From: Chimonanthus salicifolius
Taxonomy: Eukaryota; Streptophyta; Magnoliopsida; Laurales; Calycanthaceae
Length of the DNA stretch: 64,000 bases
Direction: 5' to 3'
Assembly (NCBI GenBank): GCA_013350335.1
Contig: CM023539.1
Location: 47,602,631-47,666,630, forward strand
Positions 1-9,910 of the stretch are shown piece by piece. The notes under the pieces were generated by a model. It worked only from the letters and a program-made list of their open reading frames with translations, was not told the DNA's origin and did no database searches. The translations under genes and the position numbers were made by a program. Position 1 is the stretch's first letter. Each line of letters opens with the position of its first letter.

Positions 1-418
1 GTTGGGGGAGACAAATTAGTAATTAAAAGTGATTCATCCAATGCCACTAAATGGGCCAGAGGTGTGAAGCGTCCTCCTTAGAGATTAATCATCTTGGTGA
101 GGGAGATTAGGGATATAGTTGTGGGCTTTGAGGTATCGTTTGTACACATCAGTAAATCAGCCAATGTCATGGTAGATTTCTTTGCAAAAAATGGTGCGGA
201 AGGGTCGACTCGTGGTTCCTTCCATTTACTAGGAGGATAGTGACTTTACAGTTTGGGGAGCTTGTTGTATTTCTGTCTATGTATTTTGTTTTTGTTCGTT
301 ATTTCTCTGTGGGGGCCTAATTCTCTTAGGCCTTTGTTTTTTTTTTTTTCTTCCTTTGTATTTTCTTCTATAATCTTCTTCTTTTAATGAAAGTTGTCCG
401 TTACTGCTAAAAAAAAAA
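1..418 (+). mobile_element. LINE 3' end (RNase H remnant plus poly-A)
   Basis: Frame 1 from base 1 reads as the C-terminal RNase H-like domain of a plant non-LTR retrotransposon: a segment like IKSDSSNATKWARG, then LVREIRDIVVG and SFVHISKSANVMVDFFAK, ending at a stop at 238-240. An in-frame TAG at 79-81 sits where a Trp is expected (PP-W-RL), so the copy is dead. About 170 bp of 3' UTR follow, ending in a TTTAATGAAAG-like motif and an A-rich tail at about 408-418. The 5' part lies outside the window. Confidence 0.75.
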
Positions 419-561
419 GAAAGAAACAGATAAAGCAATATAGTAAGGAAAAAGAGAGGTATGGGCTGGTGACCGAGTTGAGCGAAACCAAAGACCCCCA
501 CAGAAAAGGAAAAAAAAAAGGACTACGGGACAATTCCAATCAGTCTAGGGAGAAATCCAAA

Positions 562-590
562 AACAAATCAAATCTCTCTCTCTCTCTCTC
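562..590. repeat. (TC)n microsatellite
   Basis: A run of about ten CT/TC dinucleotides, just downstream of the LINE tail. No gene is adjacent. Confidence 0.8.
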
Positions 591-1389
591 TTTTATTTTG
601 ATAGCTAAAAAGTAAAAATAGATGAGATCTCAATATTCCATTCTTATCAAGAATGTCAGGTACACCATTCACCAATCATAACAAGTGAGTTTTTTTTATC
701 GTGCAACTATGTCCTCTAGCCCATGGTTTGAACTTTCCCACTATAGTACCCCATTGGCTTCAGCTCTATAACGAATGCATCAGCTTTGTTGAAACTCTTA
801 TCGTGACTAGCATTTGCTACTGCAGAATAAACTAGTTTAAAAATGGGGTAGATGCTCAATAAGGCATGAGTTCCAGTAACATAAGTGTTTCCTCATAAGA
901 AGACCCACGAATCTGATCAAACATCAAATGACTCTTCGTGCTATGTGAGTAGACAACATACATGTTGAGCTAAATTTTGTACTAGTGTACTTGAGCTCCT
1001 CTTCATTTTATGCTTTTTCTTGATGACATAAAGTTAACATCCCACCAATGAATGATGAGCGCTTATTTCACTTTATTAAATTAACGGCGAGATCTAGTAT
1101 TGTTTCTCACAGCTATCACTTAGCAGGTTTCCATACCAAGGCTTAATCCAATGAAGTTCGTAGAATCTACCAATTTCGCCATATCACCTTTATGTTATGA
1201 GAACGAGATCTTATTGTGATTCCACCCCCCCTCTTTCGTTTATGTATGTTGGAACTGTTGAATTCATTAAATACCGATTCCTATATGGAAAAAGTATCTG
1301 CTCCTAGAGATGCACTGAAGACATATTCAAAGAAGCACAACTACCAAATCTCTCGAAGTACCGGGATGAGCTTCCAAGAAGGAGCCTTC

Positions 1390-2000
1390 TTCCCTTAAGA
1401 CCCCATAATAGCATTAGAAGAGCCACCTTCAATAATCTCACCACTGTCTATTGAAAATCCTCAAAGCTTCCCTCACCACTAAAAGTTCAGCTTCATTAAA
1501 ATTCTTCCTCCAATTGGACCAGAGACTAAAGCAAGAACCTTACCTTTTGAACTATGCAAATACCCCCTATTCCCTCTAGGACCAAATTACCTCTAGGTAC
1601 ACCCATCTGTATTAAATTTCAGCAAACCTGGCTCCAGCATCTTCCATTTCTCAATGACTGTTTTCCTCCTCTGTTCTTCCAGAACAGTTTTGTAATCTCC
1701 ATCAATATCAGTAGTAGTACTGATGAGTTCTAATCTATTTCTCATCCCGATAATCAGTCTAGCCTTTGTCAAGTCAAAATATCAGAACCCAATGTTTCTT
1801 TGCCATAAAAAGCTCTATTATACCATTCTTTCCAAGTCAATCAATAGATAGACGTTGGGATAATTATCCAAAAAACCTTCACTTCGCACCCAAAAGGACA
1901 TCTTTCCCAGCTACCAATATGATTCCCAAGGCTGCAATGGAAAACCCAAGCAACGCCACAAACCAAGGAGGAGTTCCAAATAAAGAGAAGGGACTAGCAA
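1390..2000 (-). mobile_element. Degraded LINE RNase H fragment
   Basis: The minus strand around 1470-1520 reads FNEAELLVVREALRIFN, the conserved EAEL...AL..F helix of plant LINE RNase H domains. Flanking minus-strand sequence resembles the preceding strand (W..N..G..R) but is broken by stops. Boundaries are approximate and no target duplication was found. The stretch 420-1390 before it holds nothing I recognise. Confidence 0.5.
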
Positions 2001-2091
2001 CGAAAGAGGTCACTAGACCATTCTAGTCTCATATTGTTGTGTCATGAACTAAAAAATAATTGGCAAAAAATAAAAGAAAAAAAGCTCAATA

Positions 2092-2310
2092 TGTAATGAC
2101 CCATCCCTCTAGCATAATATAGTCCGCTTTGGACTTGAAAAACCCTCACGGCTTTGCATTGGGCCAAAGTATCACCTAGAGAGAGGAGGGAGTGTTGCTC
2201 CCTCAGTCCCTCATATATTCCGCCATTTTCAACCCCCATGGGCGGTATGGACCTCTCTCCCATGCCGCCCCTCACCAAACAGCCCCCTCTCTTGGGGCAG
2301 GGGTATCACA
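2092..2310 (-). mobile_element. Solo LTR of a TRIM-like element
   Basis: On the minus strand this 219-bp segment starts TGTGATACCCC and ends GGGTCATTACA. It is flanked by a perfect 5-bp target duplication (CAATA on the plus strand at 2087-2091 and 2311-2315). Its 3' half carries a GCAAAGCCGTG...CAAAGCGGAC core that is also present in the LTRs of the two TRIM elements at 13.8 and 19.2 kb. Only one LTR is present, so this is a solo LTR left by LTR-LTR recombination. Confidence 0.8.
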
Positions 2311-2314
2311 CAAT

Positions 2315-2570
2315 AACCTCCATATAAGGCATTTGTGTTGTTTTTATAGTATCAACATGCCAAGACAGCATCCCTCCTTAATTGGTTTTGAAAAATTAAA
2401 CACCAGAACACATGGCATTTATGTTGTTTTCATAATGTAGCAAGAAACAAAGACAACACATCCACTTCAATTGGTTTTGAAAAATTAAACACCAGGACAC
2501 ATGGCATTTATGTTGTTTTCATAATGTAGCAAGAAACAAAGACAACACATCCACTTCAATTGGTTTTGAA
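2315..2570. repeat. 89-bp tandem repeat, about 3 copies
   Basis: The phrase ATTGGTTTTGAAAAATTAAA starts at 2381 and 2470, and its first 12 bases recur at 2559, giving an 89-bp period. The second unit is almost identical to the first. A more diverged unit (GGCATTTGTGTTG...) precedes them from about 2315. No coding potential. Confidence 0.8.
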
Positions 2571-4080
2571 TAGTTCTGAAAAATAAAAAACCTCAAAAAT
2601 CTGACAACTTTTTTCTTTTTGTAAAGGAAGTATAAAATAAGAAACTCAGCTCATAGGCAGACATATGCCATTTATACTCGTGACATAAATATAGGACTAA
2701 ACTAGAAATAAATGTTTATTTTTTATTTTTTTAAGAAAAATGTTTACAAATTCCTTCAAAACAAAAAATAAATAACCAAAAAAATTCTGTCAGATCTCAT
2801 GGATTTGAGCAAAAAATACTTGATGACTATAAAATTTTGACGAATGTCACTCGCGCGAGGCCCATGCGTTCTGCTAGTTAATCGTTAAAGCAAGAGACTC
2901 AAACATCGTTGTTATCTTTTTGAGAACAAAAAAAAGAACAAGAAAAAAGAAAAACCCAAACATGGACTGATCATCTCACATTAATAGTTCGTGGATGGTA
3001 CACTAATTCTGTGAAGCAATGACAAATTAAAAGATGTAAAAGTTTCGTTCAGATGCTTTGAAATGGTATCAAGGTTGAGAGTCTTTTTTTTTTAAACAAT
3101 GAGGTTGAGAGTCAATATGAGATAAAGTGCAAATCAACAAATGGTGCGGATTTAAAAAAAAAAGGAGCTCACAAAAAATCTATGTTTGTGGATTTCACCT
3201 TGGGTTAGAGATCGTACGTTGTTTTGTATATAATAGTAGCTATGTCTCTTGATCTTTTGGTGTCAGGCATCTTGAATGCCACCTAGAATTTTTTCCTTTT
3301 ATTCCTCTCATTCTTGATCGTTAATGAATACAATATCTTAATTTCCTCAAAAAACTATAGGCACTAGTTTGCATAAATACAAACCATAAGACAGCGGAGA
3401 GCTAAATGGAATTTATAAGGTATAAGGCAAACAAGTTGCCTATAACATATTGGCCCTACCACTAGGGGCAAATCCCAAGATCAGAAGCATCAAGGACTCC
3501 TATTGTTGAAATGTTTGAAAGGAGATTGGTGGATCGGATGACAGATATTTGTCATTATTGGCAGTATCATTCACATTAAAGCCACAATGACAAATCTCCC
3601 AATTTGTCCCATGTCCCTATTCAACATGCCGATTAGGATTGCAAAAAAAGTTGGAAAAATATTCAAAGGGGTTTTTACTAGGACTGTAGGAGAGGAATAG
3701 TGTCCCAAAAAAAGTGCACTCAATGAAATGTAAGATGACAAAATCGAAAGAAGGGGGGTTTGGAATGGTGGAAGGTTAGAGTTGGTAAGAATGAAAGATG
3801 GGATGGAGCTTTTATTCACAAGTAGTGTTGGAGGTAATTGAGAAATGACAAATTCGTTATAGCGTAAGGTGTTTGTGGCTAAATAAGGGGAGGGGGAGAA
3901 GGATCGGAATGAGAAAGAAGGCTCAAATAGGAGGGAACTACTATGGTTAGTGCAATTGCTAAGGGGGAATCATTATGGCCAAAGGAGGTAGGGTGTTATT
4001 TAGGGAGGATGTTAAGTGGAGGGGAGGCTCCTTTGAAAGGCCATTTCCTTCAAGCTCTCTCGAAAAAAAAAAAAAAAACA
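2571..4080. other. Non-coding, decayed repeats
   Basis: AT-rich sequence without a recognisable gene. A piece at about 3210-3350 (TTTTGGTGTC...ATTCCTCTCATTCTTGATCG...AATGAATACAAT) looks like a LINE 3' UTR on the plus strand. The rest is low complexity. If the gene at 6.6-8.4 kb has a further 3' exon, this could be part of a long intron. Confidence 0.4.
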
Positions 4081-4089
4081 ATTTTGTTG

Positions 4090-5590
4090 ACTCTATAGTG
4101 TAGTGATGAACAAAAGAGCAAAAGTTCATGAACACCATGAAGAAGTGGGAAAAAAGATTGCACAGAGTTCAACACTTGGGAGTTTATTAAAGGAAGAGGA
4201 GAAACGGAAATTACTACATATCCTAACCATATTTTCATTTTTAATGAGGCAAAAGACTTTAGAATGTGGTCTTGGAATCCTCAAGAGAGTTCAAAATTAA
4301 ATCTTTCTTGAAAGCTTCTAGTCCACTGATTGGTCCAAGGCATCCAACATCGTCATGCCCAAGTGTGGAAAAATTCAGCCCCACAAAGAACATAATTTTT
4401 TTGTTGAAGCGTAATTGTAAGAGAAGTGCTAAATATATGCATTCTTTGGTGAAGGAAGCTTATTACAAATGATGGAGATGTCAAATGGATGCTATGCAGA
4501 AAGCAAAAGTAATAGGTCGATAACTTGTTTTTTACATGCAAGGCTCCAAAAGTGATATGGAATTCTTTTTTCAAACTTGTGGGATGCATTTGGGTGATGA
4601 GCAGAAACCTAGAAGATATCATCATTAACTAGTAAGCAAGTCCATTCAAGATAAAGAGGAAATTGATTTGGCAAACTACTTTTCCAACAGTTTCATGGTG
4701 CTTGTTGTAGGAGAGAAATGCAATAGTATTTGAGCAAAAAGAAAATTCAATGGCATAAGTATTTCAAGTGGGTAACATAAGACTCATCAAATTGGTGATC
4801 ATCAAGGAGTTCAAGAACCTTGAGATGGATGATTTCCTAAGGGATTGTGTAGCATTCAGCTTATTCATGGGCTTAAACCCAGACTGAACCTTGTCCAAGC
4901 CCATAATACATTTATGGGCTTGAACATACATATTTTACCAAAAAGTTGAGCTCAGGTTCTTAAGAAAAACCCATGAAGCTCCTTGGGCCTTTGGCATGTT
5001 TGACTAACTATAGATATTATGAATTTGTATAACAAAATTACATATATTGAGTTCTAATAAACCCAAATGACTCCCACTCTCATTCTATTCCTACAGACAG
5101 GCTCCAATGATCATTGAATTCAAACAAGTGGGAGTGGGCTCTATCCTAAAAGAGCTTGATGAGCTGTGGAGGAGCTCGAGTTTTTGACATTACAATTGGG
5201 CTCAAGCTTAAATGAGGAGAGGTCGGCCCTAACCCAGCCCACAAACAGCCACAGGTAGCATCTATAGACTCAATAAATGGGAAGAAGACAACGGTTCATT
5301 GATGGAGGGAAAAAAACCGCTAGAACGATATTCAAAGATGTTGATAGCATGGCAAGAGGAAAACTAAGAACAACTGGGAGAAGTCTAACAAGATGATAGA
5401 AGGGCGTTGGTGTCATTCTTCTCAACGCGATTGGGCAAAAGAATCAAACAAGGTAGAATTATTAGGAATTTGCAAAGCAATCATGATATTCCAAGAGAAA
5501 TTCCAAGGCAAGCTTCCAATGCAATTGCATGAGCTAGTAGGAATGCAAGAGACTGTAGAGGCTCACGATGATAGCCAGGGAAATTAAGAT
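4090..5590 (+). mobile_element. Decayed LINE-like remnants
   Basis: Plus-strand pieces resemble parts of a LINE ORF2: 4266-4470 has a segment like FKIKSFLKASSPL followed by FSPTKNIIF (zinc-knuckle/RT C-terminal region), and 5450-5520 reads KVELLGICKAIMIFQEKFQGKL (RNase H). The order fits one old element, but stops and frameshifts break it and the middle is unrecognisable. Boundaries are uncertain. Confidence 0.35.
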
Positions 5591-6579
5591 AGAAGAAAGG
5601 GTTTGAAGCATTCTTTGTGCGAGTAAGGACTAAAGAGGCAGCAAACAAAACAACATAGTTAACATCTCAGCAAAACATGGAAAAGAGGCAGGAGGCAATT
5701 GTAGAACTTCAATAATGGATAATGTTTTTGGGGGTACACATTCACATGTAGGTTAGTAATCGTATGCTGCAAACGTACCTTCTCTTTATCAGATATATAC
5801 ACACACATCATTTTCCAAAAGCAAGGTGATGAGCATGGATACAGGTATCCCATTCATAAAATATTTTTACATCAGTTTAATGTTTGGATGCATTGAATGT
5901 GCTTTTTCAGAGAGCTTTTATTTCTGTGGAAGTTGGAGGCATCTTTCTTCTTTTGAAAAATAGGCAATTGGCCCAAGAGAAAATAATTTGTTAAATCCTA
6001 CCATAAGTGCCAACCCAAGAAAGATGGATGAGTTGATGATTACAATTACGATTAAGATCATTTTATTAACCAATAAAAGAGGTTGTTGTTGTTGGAACTC
6101 TCCCCCCTACCCACATTCTTTCCCCAAAGATGTGCAAAGGCCAACCTTTAACTTTCCCTGCTTGACACAACCAGATTAGCTCAATGTCTAATCTGAACTG
6201 ACCATTCAGTCTGTCCACTCTATGTCATACAATCTTCACCTTTCAAAGAAAGTAAAATTCCACCTCTCACAAAAGGGGAGTGCTTTGGAATTTACAGAAT
6301 TTTACAACATTCTTCTCTAATAACAGAAAGAGCCAAATGACATAAAATATTTATTTTCTAGAAAATTTGTTTATTTTCCAGACCATTATCAAGGTTTCTT
6401 ACAACACAAACAGATCTTGCATTTTTTATGTCATTTTGAAGTGGTTATTTTAGTAACAGAAGGATTTACTGGCTAAGTGCAGCAACAACAGACCAAACCT
6501 TAGAACCAGAGCTAACACTATTAATAAAGCATGATGTCTACTACTATGAAGTCTTACTTTGTAAAGGAAGATAACAAAC

Positions 6580-8409
6580 CTGAAGAGAAAGAAGAGCACG
6601 ATCAGTGAATCGCTTCACAGAAGAGGGGACATTTTCAGGAAGAGTTTTTGCTACTCTTTCCAACTCCTCCTGTTGTTGCTTTGCAGTGACTCTATCAGGT
6701 CCGCTGTAGATATCAATAAGCTCTTTCATGTATGGTAATTTTTCCATTGTTTCATTGATAACTTGCTGTTACAGGAAGTAAGAGATAAACTATCAATAAA
6801 ATGAAAGAAATAATTATCATAAAGAATTATCATATTTCACAATATCTGAGTGAGTACTACGTTTTTTTTAGTGGCATGGTAAACAATGGTTGTAGAGTAC
6901 GCATTAGAAACCACTATAATCGTAAACTTGACCATATAGTAAAGTATAACAATCACACAGTATGTCACTGATATTGTACAAAGGTTGATATGATGCTTAA
7001 AACCAGAAAAATCAGTGTTTGTGTATAATATCTGCAAATAGTATGCCTGACAATATGCTTGCAAACTTGCCATAATCACAACGATTATAATCCAGGCCTA
7101 TTTCCACTATATTATTATGTAAAAATATATCTATGTGGTAAAATGACCCGAACATGTAACACTGTCAGCAGCAGAAAAGTTAGAACAGGCCAAAAGTATA
7201 CCTCCCACTCTTCTTGACTCTTTATTCCCTCATACGCCATCAAGAATGGTTTCATCTTCTCCAATGCATCCCTTAGAGGAATTGGGGGCGTCTCGTCAAT
7301 ATCAGGATTTGTTCCAAATTCTTCCATCAAATACTCTGGCTCATACTCTATCTGAAAGCCAACATTCAAAACAAATCAATATCCAATCTTTAAAAAAAAA
7401 CAAGAAAAAAAAAAGTTCATGCATTGAATAGTCATACAAGATTATTCGTGTGGAGAGCATCCAAATATGCATCATCCATGGGCGAAGGCAAAGCTGTCCA
7501 GCTCATTTCTTCGAACGCCTCAGCCAATTTCTCCATATTCTCTGGTCCAATTCTCTTTGCAAGCCTCTCCCCATCGGCATTGTCACCAAGATATAGTCCC
7601 GTTGCAAAATCTTCATCTGCCATACCACCTCTGCCACCTCTCCCACCCCGTTGGAACCTTCCTCTACCCCCTCTTCCTCTTGCACCCCTTCCTCTCCCCC
7701 CTCTTCCCCTCCCACCGTCTTCAGCCCCATGCTGGCCGCCTCTCGAAAGAATATCAGACGCCCTCTTCTTAGCCTCTTCACGGGACAGCTGCTTCTGTGG
7801 TCCAGTCACTGACCCACCTCTGTCAGGGCTCCGAGGAACCGGACGGGGCCGAAGGTGGCGGTTCTCTTCAGGGGCACGGGTGTCAAAATCCGGTGGTTTG
7901 ATGGGTTTTCCACGGCCAGCACTTGGTGTACCCTGTGAAATGCTCTCCGAGAGGGAGTTCTGTCGCGGACTCGGAGGGGAATAAGAGAATTGGGCTTTTG
8001 CTTCAGAGTCGTCATTCTGGCTGAAAAAGATGGGTTTCTTGGAGAGATTGTTGGGAGGTTCTTCGGAGGGTAAATTAGGAGGTTGGGATTGGCCGCGGCC
8101 GGCGGAGGGATGTGTGGAAGGCATCCATGCAGAGAGGGATGGGGCAATTGGCATTGACGAGGGGGTGAGGGGTTTGCCGCTTCCACGCCCGCGGCCAATG
8201 CCTGATGAGATGAAGGCATCACCGGCATCTACATCGGCATCCGCTGAAGGAGGCTTTCCCGGGGCTCGAGGGACAGGTGAGGGTGTGCCTGAGCCTCTGC
8301 CTCTCCCTCTGCCGCTGCTGAAAGTAGAGAAGGAAGAGGAGAACAAGAGAGAGGATCTGGTGGCGTTGGTGGTGGCTGTGGTGGTGGCTAATCTTCCAAG
8401 CCCTCTCAT
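6580..8409 (-). CDS. Predicted mitochondrial RG-rich protein, probably mS35-like ribosomal protein (3' end not found)
   Basis: Three minus-strand exons join in phase 0: 8409-7438 (324 codons), 7351-7202 (50) and 6765-6580 (62), all with GT/AG borders, giving 436 aa without a stop. The N-terminus (MRGLGRLATTT, then a Ser/Arg-rich stretch to about residue 32) looks like a mitochondrial presequence. Residues about 225-262 are an almost pure Arg-Gly block. From 263 on the protein is acidic/helical (GPENMEKLAEAFEEM, MEEFGTNPDIDETPP) and ends SVKRFTDRALLSLQ at a GT donor. From memory this fits the plant mitoribosomal small-subunit protein annotated S24/S35 (mS35); that identity is inference. A short last exon is expected but was not found between 1 and 6579, so it is missing, diverged or beyond the window. 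The G+C-rich exon 1 creates several long shadow ORFs. The gene is divergent from MRD1. Confidence 0.72.
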
Positions 8410-9185
8410 TTCGCAGTGGTTTCAAGCTTCAAGTGAAAGGTCAGTTTTGCGGGGGTTTTGATGGGGTTATGCCAAAATCCACAAAGGGTTTGAATTTTTC
8501 AATTTCGTTTCTGCACATTTCGAAATATTAAACTTTCAGACTATTTAAATAAAAAAAAATCTATTAAATTTTGACCATATATTCTTTTTATAATCTATTC
8601 TAGAAAATAAATATAGAATATTTAAAAAATTACATTCATAAATCAATCAAATTGTTTTATTGTTTTGAAAAGTATCCGCAGAGTATCTACAAAAAGTCAC
8701 TTTAATAAAAAATAATTATATATATATATACCTATAATTTCTTTTATTCTAAAGCCTCTAAATGTTATCACTTCCAATTATTTATATTCTTTTAAATTTT
8801 TGTGACATACAAAAATATATGGAATTTATAAAGATTATGCTCATAATTTTTTTTATTTAAACATATAATCTCCAAAATTATCTTCGTTTGATTAATTAAG
8901 AAAATATTTATAATTCTTTTAAAATTTATTACTTTAAATTTTTTATTTGAAAATAGTTTTTGCTTGAACATTAGTTTTTCAAAAAAAAAATTCAAACCCA
9001 GTGAAAATATCATTATTTATTTTTTAATATATTATAATATAAATATTTATTTAAGATTATGGGCCTTCTGTCTAAATCTTGCTTGATTTGAACTAGAGTG
9101 TTTGGATTGAGGTGGACCTTAAAAATTGAGAGTGTTTGTTTGGCCTATTCATCATTGGCATGTACCCCTATTTCATCTCAAAATG
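8410..9185. promoter_or_regulatory. Intergenic region between two divergent genes
   Basis: Very AT-rich spacer upstream of the mitochondrial-type gene, with long A/T runs at 8540-9060. It probably contains that gene's promoter, but no distinct TATA box or operator can be singled out. Confidence 0.4.
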
Positions 9186-9553
9186 TAGGATAGAAGCTCA
9201 AGTGAGTTAAGTTGAATTTTAATAAATTTAAATTAGTCCATATAAAATATTATTGAGTTTCAACTTGACATGGTCCAATCTGAGTTGCGGACTCAACAAA
9301 ACTTGAGTTGTTGGTCCGAGAGTCCAATCTATTTTTAATTTAAATTTTTTTAAAAAATTAAACGACATATTTTTTATATTTTGTGAATCTTGTATCGGAT
9401 CGGGTAATGTTATTTTAAAAATTTTCAACCCGACTTAAATTTCATATAGATTTTTTTAACTTGACTCGACTCCAAATTTATAAATACATAACTTAGTCAA
9501 GTGATTTCTTAAGTCGGGTTAAAACTTAAAACTTGGTCCAAATTTCACCCCTA
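9186..9553. mobile_element. Degenerate hAT-like MITE (CCCGA family)
   Basis: The element starts TAGGATAGAAG and ends TTTCACCCCTA, with CGGGT/ACCCG-type internal repeats, like the better preserved MITEs at 48.9-61.7 kb. The flanking 8-mers TCAAAATG (9178-9185) and CCAAAATT (9554-9561) match at 6 of 8 positions, consistent with an old 8-bp target duplication. It sits about 360 bp upstream of the MRD1 start codon. Confidence 0.5.
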
Positions 9554-9576
9554 CCAAAATTGGATCCGGGTCCAAG

Positions 9577-9910
9577 TTGTCCTCAATTTTTCGAGTTGGC
9601 CTCGACCCAACGCCCTCATTCGACCCGAGTTCTGGACCCTTCAACTCCATTCCCTTTGGATTGAAAACCCTATGTCAATCACCACTGTTCGATCTTTGCG
9701 TTAGAAGGTCGTCTAATTTACACTGTCCGTATCTTGGCAAACGGTATTTTCATATATTTTGTTTTCAATCTGCTGTTGGTACAGTACGTCTTCGATTTCG
9801 CTTCTGCAGAAGTAAAGAACCGGTACGCCCGAGACAGGATCGAAGCGATTCTAGAATCTTGGATACTCGGAACGAATTCCTGGTCCAAACAGTTCGAAGA
9901 AGCTAACAAT
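9577..9910 (+). promoter_or_regulatory. MRD1 5' leader exon and proximal upstream region
   Basis: The leader exon ends GCTAACAAT at 9910 and is followed by the donor GTCAGT. Its last two bases are the A and T of the start codon. A long open frame through the leader would run into exon 2 in a frame that does not encode the RRM, so the leader is taken as untranslated. The transcription start cannot be placed from sequence. Confidence 0.55.

Noticed and set aside
7424..8461. Long plus-strand and alternate-frame ORFs (up to 186 codons) over the RG-rich gene
   Set aside because: They are Pro/Leu or Ser/His-rich mirror frames of the G+C-rich first exon on the minus strand. Only the minus frame has a presequence, splice sites and continuation into further exons.
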